64,000 bases of DNA from Paracoccus lutimaris (GCF_003337565.1 NZ_QPJL01000008.1:62001-126000); one strand, 5' to 3'; shown: positions 25,681 to 34,467, numbered from the stretch's first letter. The notes: a model not told the origin generated them from the sequence alone. Program-made: numbers and translations.

Positions 25681-27831
25681 ATGCAAGCAGATATTGACAG
25701 GCGATTTCGACCACGAGCACGACTACTTCAGCATTTGGGGGATCAGTTAATCGGCACCCCGAGGCTTGCTGTGTTCGAGCTAGTTAAAAACGCCTACGAT
25801 GCGGATGCTTCAAAGGTTGAAGTGGAAATCGCCGGTATTGGAACCGAAGTGCCCACGATCCGCGTGACGGACGACGGGACCGGCATGTCGCTTGAAACTG
25901 TGAGAGATATTTGGCTCGTGATTGCCCACGACCACAAAGAGCGACAGTTGGAGAAGAAAAAGCGAACTGCAAAAGGACGCTTGCCACTTGGCTCCAAAGG
26001 ACTCGGTCGACTATCTGTCCACAAGCTCGGAAACAAAATTCAGATGGTGACGAGAGCCGAAAATTCGCAAGAAGTTGTTGTCGATATCGACTGGAACAAG
26101 ATGATTGCGCATGAGTTCCTTTCGGACGCCGAAGTCGACATCGAGGTGCGTGACCCTGAAGTCTTCACAGGGGAGAAAACTGGAACGCTACTGCAAATCT
26201 CTGAATTGCGTGAGAAGCGGTGGACCCGAGGAGAAGTGCGCCGCCTATATCGCCAGATCACATCGATTTCTTCGCCGTTCGGGCAAGTTGAGCGTGACGA
26301 CTTCCAAGCAACCCTCCAAGTCCCTGATGTGCCACAGTGGATCGAGCGACTGCCTGACCCTTCAGAGCTTCTGAAACGGGCACCTTGGAAATACACATTT
26401 GATTTTGACGGGGAGAACTTCAGCTATCATTACAGCTTCCGGGGCATTCCCGGAATCCAGCGAAAGGCCAGAGACCTCGAAGAAAACGAGGTTTCACTCT
26501 TGGTGCCGCCTCTGGAGGTAGATGACGACGACCCACTTTTTAGCGGAAAGTCTCAGCCGTCTACAATGCGGAAGGTCATTGCGGACTTGCAGTCGATCGA
26601 GGGAATAGGTCCAATTTCCGGGGAGTTCTATGTCTTTGACCTGACGCCACGGATCGCGAAGCAAATGGGCGAGACGAAGCTCATCAAGGATTTCCTGGAT
26701 GAGAACGGCGGCATTCGCGTCTATCGAGATGGCATCCGGGTCTACGACTACGGCGAGCGGAGCAACGATTGGCTTGGGCTTGACCTGAAACGCGTCAACA
26801 ATCCGACTCGGGGACTGAGCCGCAACATCGTTGTTGGCCATGTGTCCATAGACCAAGATAGCAGCCCAGGATTGGTCGAGAAATCAAACCGGGAGGGCTT
26901 CATTGAAAATGAGGCCTACGAAAGATTCCGACAACTCGTTTTGGGCGCAATTGATCCCCTTCAACGAGAGCGTGAAGTCGACCGAAAAGCTATCAGGGAA
27001 CTCCTTGGAGAAGCCCAAGACCCTGAAGTCCAGAGCATCATGGAGCCGGTCTCGAAAATTCGCGTTATCGCGAGTAAGAACAACCTTTCAGGGAAAATTG
27101 ATCCACTTCTGGACCGGATTGAGCACGAGTATGTCGAAATGAAAAATCGGCTTCTCGCAACGGGAATATCTGGCACCAGCCTTGCTGTCGTTTTTCACGA
27201 AATTGAGCAGGGAGTTCGGTCGCTCTACAAGAACATGGAAAGCCATCCGGAATTAGAGGCTGTCACATCTCAGGTTGAAGAGATGATGAAGCTCTTGGAC
27301 GGGTTTTCCGACCTGCTGCGGAAGAAGGATCGCAAGCCCGTCGATCTTCGAAAGCTAATCAAGAGAGCGAGGGACTTGAACCGGATACGTTTCAGGCATC
27401 ACAATGTGAAATTGGAGTGCCCTGCGGTGGAAGAGGACGCGCCTGAAGTCACTGTCTCATGTTCCTTCGGACTTACGCTTGGTGCGATAACCAACATTAT
27501 CGACAACGCAATCTATTGGATGCGAGCGAAGTGGCCCAATGAAGAGGAAACTGGGCGGGCAATCTACATCGGAATTGACGAAGACTTCGACGGAGGTCCT
27601 GCTATCATCATAGCTGATACCGGCCCGGGCTTCCGTGACGCACCGTCTGAACTTGTTCGCCCTTTCTATACGCGGAGGCCGGAAGGGATGGGCATGGGTC
27701 TATACTATGCGAATATGGTGATGGAGCTAAATGACGGTTCACTTTTGTTTCCTGATCATTCACAGGTTGATGTTCCAGACGATTTTGAAGGTGCGGTGAT
27801 CGCGCTTCAGTTTGCTGAGTTGAAAGTCTAA
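25681..27831 (+). CDS. Double-GHKL protein: Hsp90/MutL-type ATPase fused to a histidine-kinase-like core
   Basis: A protein of 716 residues. N-terminal GHKL ATPase: N37 in FELVKNAYDADA, DDGTG at 64-68, and GSKGLG at 104-109. A middle region (about 200-470) follows with a second beta-rich domain. A histidine-kinase-like core comes next: H506 in VVFHEIEQGVRSLYKNM, an H-E box like a dimerisation/phosphotransfer helix; N-box TNIIDN at 604-609; DTGPG at 646-650; and GMGMGL at 669-674. Thus two separate ATP-binding GHKL folds occur in one chain. No membrane segment or sensor domain is visible. The next gene starts four bases after the stop and has a receiver-like N-terminus, which fits phosphotransfer. 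The AT-rich composition differs from its neighbours. Its position beside a restriction set suggests defence, by inference. Confidence 0.8.
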   Translation: MQADIDRRFRPRARLLQHLGDQLIGTPRLAVFELVKNAYDADASKVEVEIAGIGTEVPTIRVTDDGTGMSLETVRDIWLVIAHDHKERQLEKKKRTAKGRLPLGSKGLGRLSVHKLGNKIQMVTRAENSQEVVVDIDWNKMIAHEFLSDAEVDIEVRDPEVFTGEKTGTLLQISELREKRWTRGEVRRLYRQITSISSPFGQVERDDFQATLQVPDVPQWIERLPDPSELLKRAPWKYTFDFDGENFSYHYSFRGIPGIQRKARDLEENEVSLLVPPLEVDDDDPLFSGKSQPSTMRKVIADLQSIEGIGPISGEFYVFDLTPRIAKQMGETKLIKDFLDENGGIRVYRDGIRVYDYGERSNDWLGLDLKRVNNPTRGLSRNIVVGHVSIDQDSSPGLVEKSNREGFIENEAYERFRQLVLGAIDPLQREREVDRKAIRELLGEAQDPEVQSIMEPVSKIRVIASKNNLSGKIDPLLDRIEHEYVEMKNRLLATGISGTSLAVVFHEIEQGVRSLYKNMESHPELEAVTSQVEEMMKLLDGFSDLLRKKDRKPVDLRKLIKRARDLNRIRFRHHNVKLECPAVEEDAPEVTVSCSFGLTLGAITNIIDNAIYWMRAKWPNEEETGRAIYIGIDEDFDGGPAIIIADTGPGFRDAPSELVRPFYTRRPEGMGMGLYYANMVMELNDGSLLFPDHSQVDVPDDFEGAVIALQFAELKV

Positions 27832-27834
27832 ACG

Positions 27835-29214
27835 ATGTTTTTGCATTCAAGATTTGTTGTCGTAGATGACAAAGAACACCATCTAAATGGGATAAAGCAG
27901 ACGCTGGACACCCTCCGACTGGACTGCCACTCAAAACTCTATGACGACGAGGCTGTTGGTGATTGGCAACCTTTGCCTGGGACTCGAATTCTCTTTCTTG
28001 ACCAAAACCTAGTGACCGGGGCCACGTTCGGGACGGCGGACAACAAGGTGGCGTTCACGGCAATCCAAGATGTTATCACACGTGTCATTTGTCCGGACAG
28101 CGGTCCATATGGACTAGTGCTCTGGGCCGAAGAACCCGATCTGGATGCCCTAAAAGCCAACCTCTTTGAACGCTTCACCGGTGATGATGCTCGCTACCTG
28201 CCAGTCTTCTTCGCAGCACTTCAAAAGGGTGACTACATCGACACCAATGACGGAACGATAAAGGAGCCTGAAAAGCTTCAGGCTGATATTCAAGAAAGGA
28301 TGTCGCGAAGCCCGCAGATGAAAGCTCTCCTTAGCTGGGAGACTGATGTTGCCGTCGCCGCTGGTGCCGTTCTCCGATCTATCGTTGATCTTGTGTCCTT
28401 CGAAAAGCGTTCATCCGACGATTTTGGGACTGAACTCGGGAATGTGCTTTATAGATTGGCACAGGCCGGAGCGGGAATAGATCGTGCGGAGGAGAACCCG
28501 CGAGACGCGATAAATCATGTGCTGGTTCCCATCCTCGCGGACAGAGTTACGGAGCATGATCCACAAGGCGACGCGGGAGACTCTTGGAAATCCGCTCTCG
28601 TGCCCCATAAGGACAAGTTCGCCGCAGTTCGGGTTCAAGCCGCAATCAACACCGCCATCCACGTTTCAAGGGCATCGTCTCCTAGCAGCGCGCCAATACT
28701 ACCCAGTGACTTGGGAGCGGTAGTCGCCTTTCCTTTTGAAAATGAAACTCAAGCCCTACTCTATCTATTTGACCTTACTGTTGAAAAACTATGCCTTGAT
28801 ACCGTTTTCGGGATGCACAAAGAGGATTGGTCGAAATGCTCACTTAGACTGATACAGATCGGCGCGTCTTGTGATCAGGCACAACCGAAGGATGGGCCGC
28901 TCCTTTACCTTCTAGGGCTTGAGTGGCCGTTCGACAATGTTGACGGTTCAAAAGCAAATAACGCTAAGCTACATGCTAGAAAGAGTTCCAAGTCAGGGTT
29001 GGAGTGGAAGACGCCAGCTATACTTGTTGGTGAAAGATTGGTTCCTGGAAAGCTATCTGTTTTCTTGAATTGCACATTCAGTGCGACGCGCGCCCAAGTG
29101 GCGGGTTGGAAAGCGGCCTATCGGCTGAGAGAAGAGTTGACATCAAAGCTTACCCAAGAATTTGCTCGGCACATATCGAGGCCCGGAATTCTCACCATGA
29201 GTCCAGACGACTAA
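27835..29214 (+). CDS. Unrecognised protein with receiver-like N-terminus, partner of the double-GHKL protein
   Basis: A protein of 459 residues. The first ~110 residues resemble a response-regulator receiver: FVVVDDKEHHLNGIKQTL with D11/D12, then GTRILFLDQNLV with D56 where the phospho-acceptor would lie, and GLVLWAEEPD at the fourth strand. The rest is mostly helical, without a known DNA-binding, nuclease or TIR motif that I recognise; it ends with beta-like segments (SVFLNCTFSATRAQVAGWKAAYRLREELTSKL). The gene is four bases after the double-GHKL gene and shares its AT-rich codon use, so they form one unit. Its 3' end overlaps that of the convergent restriction endonuclease by four bases. 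The C-terminal part is the probable effector, of unknown type. Confidence 0.7.
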   Translation: MFLHSRFVVVDDKEHHLNGIKQTLDTLRLDCHSKLYDDEAVGDWQPLPGTRILFLDQNLVTGATFGTADNKVAFTAIQDVITRVICPDSGPYGLVLWAEEPDLDALKANLFERFTGDDARYLPVFFAALQKGDYIDTNDGTIKEPEKLQADIQERMSRSPQMKALLSWETDVAVAAGAVLRSIVDLVSFEKRSSDDFGTELGNVLYRLAQAGAGIDRAEENPRDAINHVLVPILADRVTEHDPQGDAGDSWKSALVPHKDKFAAVRVQAAINTAIHVSRASSPSSAPILPSDLGAVVAFPFENETQALLYLFDLTVEKLCLDTVFGMHKEDWSKCSLRLIQIGASCDQAQPKDGPLLYLLGLEWPFDNVDGSKANNAKLHARKSSKSGLEWKTPAILVGERLVPGKLSVFLNCTFSATRAQVAGWKAAYRLREELTSKLTQEFARHISRPGILTMSPDD

Positions 29215-30446
29215 GAAGCGACTGCGAGTAAACGCAGATCACCCATGAAGCTTTCAAGCGTCTGAATATCGGCCCGGATGCTTGCAGGAAACTTGCCGAT
29301 CAGTGGTTCAGGCACCACAAGCTGCACCTTCGCCTGTGTCATTTCCCGGAACTGCGCCTCGGAAACGCCCTCTTGCAAGGTCAGGAGGTGTTTCACCGGA
29401 ATCCGGTCTGCCTCATTCAACACTTGCCGCCAGCGGTCACGGCAGGTGGTCTTGGTGGCCAGCATCCGAAGGCGGGCGGCAGGGAAATTTGGATCACGAT
29501 ACGCCGCCTGCGAAGGGAACAGGAAGTCCGGTCGTTTCCCCGGTTCCGATTGCGGCCCGTGCTCGAAATCCGCACCTTCCCGGAACCGCTCCTCGATCAG
29601 GATTTCCCGGGTATGCAGTTCCAGTGAGCGCCCTGAGCGCGCCTTGCGCCGTTGGAGGATGGTTTGTGCCCGGGAAATGAAGCCGTCGAGGGTGGCGAAG
29701 CCCGCCATGATCGCGGGAAGCTCTGTTGCCTCTTCCACGCTGCGAAAGATTTCAAACTCGCACTCCCGGCGGCGCAGAAGTCGCTTGTCGGGCGGGGTGC
29801 CATGCTCAGGGCGAAGTTCTACTGTCTTGCGCACGATCTCTACCCCGGTCGGGAACTGCGTCAGCCACGCAGGTGGAATCTCAGCGGGTTCAAGCCAGCA
29901 ACTCGCGCGTCCGGCGGCATAGGGCGGAAACAGCCCGGGTTGTGCGGGGGACCACATAAGAAAGCGCCCCGGCTCGATTGGCCCGAACCGCTCCTCTGCA
30001 ATATCTTCCTCGGTCTCATGGCGGCATACCCAGACGTGGCAGCTTGTGGCGGTGCCGTTCTCGTCCAACGGAAATGCGAAGACCGCAAGCGCGCCCGTGC
30101 TTTCCGGGTCCAACAGCGCCGATGCACTGCCCCCGAAGTTGGTCAGCCGGGTTTCGTCGCGTCCATTCGGTTTGCCCTCGTGGCGCTTCGAATTGTAATA
30201 GATCACCCGCACTTCCCGGGCATCCATGTGGGAGTCGACGGCAAGTTCGAAGCGGTGATCGGGATTCTTCTCGTCCGTCCGGTTGATCATCGGGAAGATG
30301 CGGAAGAGGAAATCCTTCGGGATGTAGGGGCCTGCCTGATGCGCGCCGTTGGCGAGGGTGTCATTGCCCGAAAGGCGCTTCACGAAAAGAGCGATTCCGG
30401 GCGCACAGAAAACCCCGAGCCAATCCGTGAAATCAGAGACTGCCAT
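29211..30446 (-). CDS. EcoRII-type (type IIE) restriction endonuclease
   Basis: A protein of 411 residues (EcoRII is about 400). The C-terminal domain matches EcoRII-C: RPDFLFPSQAAYRDPNFP, then MLATKTTCRDRWRQVLNEADRI, KHLLTLQEGVSEAQFREM and VQLVVPEPLIGKFP. Candidate active-site residues are E276, D307 and K332, with the D-to-K spacing of EcoRII; R336 stands where EcoRII has a second Lys. The N-terminal ~200 residues correspond to the effector-DNA-binding domain that makes EcoRII need two sites. By family it should cut at CCWGG or a relative. The ATG at 30446 is chosen for its GGGAGGGG site; an earlier in-frame start exists at 30461. It overlaps vsr by 14 bp and completes a dcm-vsr-nuclease operon. 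Confidence 0.85.
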   Translation of the reverse strand: MAVSDFTDWLGVFCAPGIALFVKRLSGNDTLANGAHQAGPYIPKDFLFRIFPMINRTDEKNPDHRFELAVDSHMDAREVRVIYYNSKRHEGKPNGRDETRLTNFGGSASALLDPESTGALAVFAFPLDENGTATSCHVWVCRHETEEDIAEERFGPIEPGRFLMWSPAQPGLFPPYAAGRASCWLEPAEIPPAWLTQFPTGVEIVRKTVELRPEHGTPPDKRLLRRRECEFEIFRSVEEATELPAIMAGFATLDGFISRAQTILQRRKARSGRSLELHTREILIEERFREGADFEHGPQSEPGKRPDFLFPSQAAYRDPNFPAARLRMLATKTTCRDRWRQVLNEADRIPVKHLLTLQEGVSEAQFREMTQAKVQLVVPEPLIGKFPASIRADIQTLESFMGDLRLLAVAS

Positions 30447-30900
30447 TCGCCCCTCCCGCAATCGTTTCCTTTATCGGGCCATTGGTCAGCCAATCCACCG
30501 CACGGTCAAGCACCTCGTCCACAGGCAGTCGCTCCCGGCCCTTGAGGGCGCATTCCCAGATCGTCAGCACCCGCCACCCATCGGCCAGAAGAGCGGCCTC
30601 GGCAGCTTCGTCCCGGGCGCGGTTGCTTCCTATCTTCGCTTCCCAGAATTCACGCCGCGTGGCGGGCAGCCGGAACATGTGGCAGCCGTGCCCGTGCCAG
30701 AAGCACCCGTGAACGAAGATAACAGTGCGGCGTCCGGGGAACACCAGATCGGGCGAACCTGGCAAGCGCCGGTCGTGCAACCTGTAACGGAAGCCCCGGG
30801 CATGGAGGCCCCGTCTCAGGATCATTTCGGGCCGCGTGTCCTTCCCTCGTATTCCTGCCATCATCCGCGAACGGGTCGCGGCGTCCACTACGTCAGCCAA
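30433..30900 (-). CDS. vsr: Very short patch repair endonuclease
   Basis: A protein of 155 residues, the usual length. It nicks beside T:G mismatches made when 5-methylcytosine deaminates and so limits the mutagenic cost of the adjacent C5-methyltransferase. Hallmarks are [28 protein letters not shown], the metal-binding D51 in [12 protein letters not shown]69 in [12 protein letters not shown], and [18 protein letters not shown] followed by [16 protein letters not shown]51 and H69 fall at the same numbers as in the E. coli enzyme. The start overlaps the dcm stop by eight bases and the end overlaps the nuclease start. Confidence 0.95.
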   Translation of the reverse strand: MADVVDAATRSRMMAGIRGKDTRPEMILRRGLHARGFRYRLHDRRLPGSPDLVFPGRRTVIFVHGCFWHGHGCHMFRLPATRREFWEAKIGSNRARDEAAEAALLADGWRVLTIWECALKGRERLPVDEVLDRAVDWLTNGPIKETIAGGANGSL

Positions 30901-32167
30901 TGAGGGGCAACCGCCTTTGCAGGTGCTCTTGGTCTTGTGCCGCCTCCGCCGCGATGTAAGGCAGCATGTGGCGGGCCACGGCCTCGATTACCGGAACCGC
31001 TACCGAATTCCCGAATTGCTTGTATGCCTGCGTGTCGGAAACCGGGATGATGAAACTGGACTCGCCGGGTTTGTCGAATCCCATCAGGCGGGCGCACTCC
31101 CTTGGGGTCAGGCGGCGCGGGTTCCGTCCTTCGCCCCGGTCAATCAGGATTTCCGATCCATCCTTGTAATACCGCGCCGACAGGGTGCGCGCCGCGTCTC
31201 CCTTTCCCACAAGCCCGAAGCCGAAGCCGTTCCCGGCAGCACGATGCTTGGCCGCGTAGTCTTGCAGATACTGCCAGAGGTGATCGGTCAGGGTGTATTT
31301 GTCGCTCACCTTGCCGCTGGCATCGGTGTAATGCTTGTCGGGTGATTTCTCGGAACCGTCCTCCGGGTGCAGGATCGTCCCGAGTTTCGGCCCGTTCAGG
31401 GGGGAAGGCACGTCCAGATCGTCAAAGGAGAAATCGCACTCCTCACGGAACCCCGCAATCAGGATGCGCTCCCGATGCTGGGGCACATAGCCCTTGGCGT
31501 TGATCACGCGCGGCGTCGGCACATGATAGCCCAGGTCGCGCAGCGTCCGCATGATCACCTCGAATGTGCGCCCCTTGTCGTGATTCACAAGGTTCTTCAC
31601 GTTCTCTAGCAGGAACGCCTTCGGGCGGTGTTCCGCAATGATCCGGGCAACATCGAAGAAAAGCGTTCCCTGAGTCTCGTCCGCAAAGCCGTGGGCACGG
31701 CCCAGCGCATTCTTCTTGCTCACGCCTGCGATGCTGAAAGGCTGGCATGGGAAGCCCGCAAGCAGCAGATCATGTTCGGGAATGTCCTTGGCCTCGGTCT
31801 TGGTTATGTCCCCCGAAATCTCGTGATCGTCATGGGGGAAGTTCGCCGCATAGGTGGTCTGGGCAAAGCGGTCCCACTCAGAGGTAAAGACGCACTTGCC
31901 GCCCAAAGGCTCAAACCCTCGGCGAATCCCGCCGATCCCCGCGAACAGGTCAATGAAACGGAAGGCAGGCTTCTCGGGTTCGGTCGCTCCTCGCTTGTTC
32001 ACGAGGTCTTCCAGCACCACGAGCGCGGCTTGCCTTGGCGTAGCCTCGCCCCGCTCCCAACGGTAGAGGGTCGCCGGGGAATAGCCGGTGAGCGGGGCCA
32101 GGGCCTCTACGGACAAGCCTGCGCGCTCACGCAGACGGGAGAAGTCGGAACGGGGTTCATCAAGCAT
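30893..32167 (-). CDS. dcm: DNA (cytosine-5)-methyltransferase, Dcm/EcoRII type, with N-terminal HTH
   Basis: A protein of 424 residues. Residues ~8-60 form an XRE-like HTH ([33 protein letters not shown]). The catalytic part has SAM-binding [10 protein letters not shown] (71-80), nucleophile C141 in [15 protein letters not shown] in [17 protein letters not shown] and the C-terminal [13 protein letters not shown] ... [13 protein letters not shown].EcoRII also carries an N-terminal HTH by which it represses its own operon, so autoregulation is likely. By association with the EcoRII-like nuclease it should methylate the inner C of CCWGG. It is the first gene of the leftward dcm-vsr-nuclease operon, with its promoter in the 300-bp region up to 32474. 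Confidence 0.93.
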   Translation of the reverse strand: MLDEPRSDFSRLRERAGLSVEALAPLTGYSPATLYRWERGEATPRQAALVVLEDLVNKRGATEPEKPAFRFIDLFAGIGGIRRGFEPLGGKCVFTSEWDRFAQTTYAANFPHDDHEISGDITKTEAKDIPEHDLLLAGFPCQPFSIAGVSKKNALGRAHGFADETQGTLFFDVARIIAEHRPKAFLLENVKNLVNHDKGRTFEVIMRTLRDLGYHVPTPRVINAKGYVPQHRERILIAGFREECDFSFDDLDVPSPLNGPKLGTILHPEDGSEKSPDKHYTDASGKVSDKYTLTDHLWQYLQDYAAKHRAAGNGFGFGLVGKGDAARTLSARYYKDGSEILIDRGEGRNPRRLTPRECARLMGFDKPGESSFIIPVSDTQAYKQFGNSVAVPVIEAVARHMLPYIAAEAAQDQEHLQRRLPLIG

Positions 32168-32399
32168 ATGGCGGTCCCTCTGGGTCGATTTTTGTCATCC
32201 TTGCTGCATTCGACACACAGAAGCAAGAACAAAAGAGGAATTTCCGACTGAGACTGCCGCTTAAAGGTAAACAACCGATTACCCACCTCTTGCCTCATTC
32301 GCACTGACGGTTTGGCGCAATGGCTTGCTGGTCTTTCGCGTCTCTAGCTACGAACCGGGCGTGCAGGGCACGGTGTCCCGAGTTCCGTTAGCGGAATTG

Positions 32400-32445
32400 A
32401 GCACATGTGCTTGATATACTCAAGCACATGTGCTAGACATGTGCT
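32400..32445. promoter_or_regulatory. Operator array of AGCACATGTGCT palindromes
   Basis: Perfect palindrome AGCACATGTGCT occurs at 32400-32411 and 32423-32434 (23 bp apart), followed by a partial copy AGACATGTGCT at 32435-32445, just upstream of the regulator-like gene at 32475. The region up to 32167 also carries the dcm promoter on the other strand. Repeated palindromes at helical spacing suit binding by a dimeric regulator, most simply the product of the adjacent gene. No obvious additional feature is seen between 32168 and 32399. Confidence 0.7.
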
Positions 32446-32474
32446 TGACACGACCTTACGTTCAGGAATCAGAA

Positions 32475-33044
32475 ATGGCCGAAGATCAGTTTTCCGCCTC
32501 TAGGATTGGAGAGGTCCTGGCTGATGCGCTGGAGTTCGCAACGGACGATCGAGACAACCTTCAACATCGCGTTCGCTATCTCGCCAAAAAAGGACACTTG
32601 AAACACGGACGCGAAGTGGACGGGCGTGGAACGCTGCATTTCCCGAAGTCGGAAGTCTACCGTGCCGCGATCCTGTGCGAATTTCTTAGCCTTTCCATGG
32701 ATATGAAGATCGCAACCGAAGTATTGAGGAAGGCAGAACGTTACAATCCAATTGGCGAGCAGCCGGACTCGGCGCGGATCGAAGGCGGCGGGGGATACAT
32801 CTATCAAGGCGGTTTATCGACCGCCGTGCGAGGGGTTGCATCCGGCGAACAATGGACGTTGAAGCTGACGCTGCAACGCTCAGGATACATGAGCGATGCG
32901 GGCATAGCTGCGCGCTATGTTTCTCCAAGAGAGACTTCGGTAGATGTCGACCGCCTGTTCGGACGCGCTCGGTCGGCAACTATAGTTTCTATCGACCTGA
33001 CTGCACTATTCGAAAAGATCGTGCCAGTCGTGGGCAAGTTTTAA
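32475..33044 (+). CDS. Probable HTH regulator of the element, unassigned family
   Basis: A protein of 189 residues from the ATG at 32475, with CAGGAA before it. An earlier ATG at 32430 would lie inside the palindromes and is unlikely. The N-terminal half (SASRIGEVLADALEF, then RDNLQHRVRYLAKKGHLKHGREVDGRGTLHFPKSEVYRAAILCEFLSLSMDMKIATEVLRKAE) looks like a MerR-like or winged HTH followed by a helical hairpin. The C-terminal part is unrecognised and ends in a strand-rich segment (SATIVSIDLTALFEKIV). Its position between the operator palindromes and the integration genes suggests it controls excision, and perhaps the divergent restriction operon. Confidence 0.65.
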   Translation: MAEDQFSASRIGEVLADALEFATDDRDNLQHRVRYLAKKGHLKHGREVDGRGTLHFPKSEVYRAAILCEFLSLSMDMKIATEVLRKAERYNPIGEQPDSARIEGGGGYIYQGGLSTAVRGVASGEQWTLKLTLQRSGYMSDAGIAARYVSPRETSVDVDRLFGRARSATIVSIDLTALFEKIVPVVGKF

Positions 33045-33045
33045 C

Positions 33046-33291
33046 TTGGGCACGACTGCACGTCATAAGGCCTTGCCTCTTCCCGTCGCGCGGCTTCTGT
33101 CGCGCCCGGAAGCGGCTGCCTATGCCGGGGTGTCCCCGACTACATTTGACCGCATGATGGGCGACGGTTTTATGCCCGGCCCGAAAAAGGTCTACGGGCG
33201 CGTCCTGTGGGACGTGCGGGCGCTGGACGCTGCAATTGACTGCTTGCCCGGTAGCGACGTGTCGACCGACAATGCGAACCCATGGGACTGA
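33046..33291 (+). CDS. AlpA/excisionase-like small HTH protein
   Basis: A protein of 81 residues with LLSRPEAAAYAGVSPTTFDRMMGDGFMPGPKKVYGRVLWDVRALDAAID, a winged HTH like AlpA and phage excisionases. The only start giving the full domain is a TTG at 33046, next to the preceding stop, so translation may be coupled; this start is uncertain. It lies 16 bp before the integrase start. Proteins of this kind usually act as recombination directionality factors or activate integrase expression. Confidence 0.7.
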   Translation: MGTTARHKALPLPVARLLSRPEAAAYAGVSPTTFDRMMGDGFMPGPKKVYGRVLWDVRALDAAIDCLPGSDVSTDNANPWD

Positions 33292-33307
33292 CCCCATGGA
33301 GAGTTGT

Positions 33308-34378
33308 ATGAAAGTGAGAATCAAATATGTGGTGGAAGATACCGACCGGCATGGAAACGTCCGCGTTTACCTGCGCAAAGACGGTCGGAAAATCCGCCTG
33401 CACGGGCTGCTAGGCTCGCCTGACTTCTGGCGCGAGTATCAAGCCGCGCTGAAAGCACCGCCCAAGAAAAAGGGCGAACCGAAGACCGTTCCCGGCACGA
33501 TCCAGAAGGGCACTATGCGTTGGCTGGTGGCCCAATACACCGCGTCGGGGATGTTCAAGCAACTTGGGGCCAAGACGCAGAAGGACCGGCGCGCAACGCT
33601 GGAACGGTTCTGCAACAATGTCCCCAAGGGCAAGACCGTCCCGGATGGGGAATTGCCGTTCGATCAACTGCAACCCAAGCATCTGCGGATGCGTCGGGAT
33701 GCACTGGTGGCAACGCCAGAGGCAGCCAACACGATGTTGAAGGCGCTCAAGCAGGTGTTCAAGTTCGCGGTGCTTTACGAGCATTTGGCCGCGAACCCGG
33801 CTGCGGGCGTGGAACCGCTCAAATCCAAGGGCGACGGCTATCATAGCTGGACCCTGGAAGAGATCGAGAAGTTCGAGAAGGTTCACCCTGTCGGCACAAC
33901 CGCCCGGCTCGCCTTGGCGCTGGCGCTCTACACCGGGCAACGGCGTTCCGATCTGGTGCAGTTCGGCAAGCAACACGTCCGCGGCGGCTGGTTGACCTTT
34001 ACGCAGTTCAAGGGGCGCGAGAACCGGCCTGTCAGGCTGGAACTGCCGATCATCCCGGAACTGCAACGCATCCTTGACGCATCCCCAACGGGCGATCTGG
34101 CCTTTCTGGCGACGGCATACGGCAAGCCCTTCACGGCTGCCGGATTCGGCAACCGGATGCGGGAATGGTGCGACAAGGCCGGGTTATCTGATTGCTCGAC
34201 TCACGGGCTGCGGAAGGCTGCCGCATCGCGGCTGGCGGAACTGGGCTGCACCGAATTTGAGATCATGGCTATCACCGGCCACCAGACAAGCAAGGAGGTT
34301 ACGAGATACACTAAGGCTGCATCGCAAAAACTTCGCGCGGAGTCCGCGCTGGCAAAGCTGACCGGGACTAAAAGCTGA
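33308..34378 (+). CDS. Tyrosine-type site-specific integrase
   Basis: A protein of 356 residues from ATG 33308, with GGAG six bases upstream. It has an N-terminal arm-binding and SAM-like core region (RWLVAQYTASGMFKQLG, DQLQPKHLRMRRDAL), then the catalytic domain with R212 in ALYTGQRRSD, H299 and R302 in STHGLRKAAASRL, H325 in ITGHQT and Tyr334 in VTRYTKAA. All the catalytic residues I can place are present, so the enzyme should be active. It ends 90 bp from the tRNA-Glu gene that holds the attachment site, and the truncated integrase at 21069-21543 is a relative. Confidence 0.93.
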   Translation: MKVRIKYVVEDTDRHGNVRVYLRKDGRKIRLHGLLGSPDFWREYQAALKAPPKKKGEPKTVPGTIQKGTMRWLVAQYTASGMFKQLGAKTQKDRRATLERFCNNVPKGKTVPDGELPFDQLQPKHLRMRRDALVATPEAANTMLKALKQVFKFAVLYEHLAANPAAGVEPLKSKGDGYHSWTLEEIEKFEKVHPVGTTARLALALALYTGQRRSDLVQFGKQHVRGGWLTFTQFKGRENRPVRLELPIIPELQRILDASPTGDLAFLATAYGKPFTAAGFGNRMREWCDKAGLSDCSTHGLRKAAASRLAELGCTEFEIMAITGHQTSKEVTRYTKAASQKLRAESALAKLTGTKS

Positions 34379-34385
34379 ACGAAAG

Positions 34386-34437
34386 TGTCCCACTTTTGAC
34401 CCCCGCTTGACGCGGTGGGACAAAACCGACTGCTAGG
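34386..34437. repeat. Right subterminal repeats, probable integrase arm sites
   Basis: TGTCCCAC at 34386-34393, GGTGGGACA at 34414-34422 (extended to GGTGGGACAAAACC, 34414-34427) and ACTGCTAGG at 34429-34437. The 14-mer is the exact complement of 21655-21668 and the 9-mer that of 21679-21687 at the left end. They lie between the integrase and the tRNA gene. Confidence 0.6.
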
Positions 34438-34467
34438 CTGCTGATTTTGTTTGGAAAAAATTTGAAG

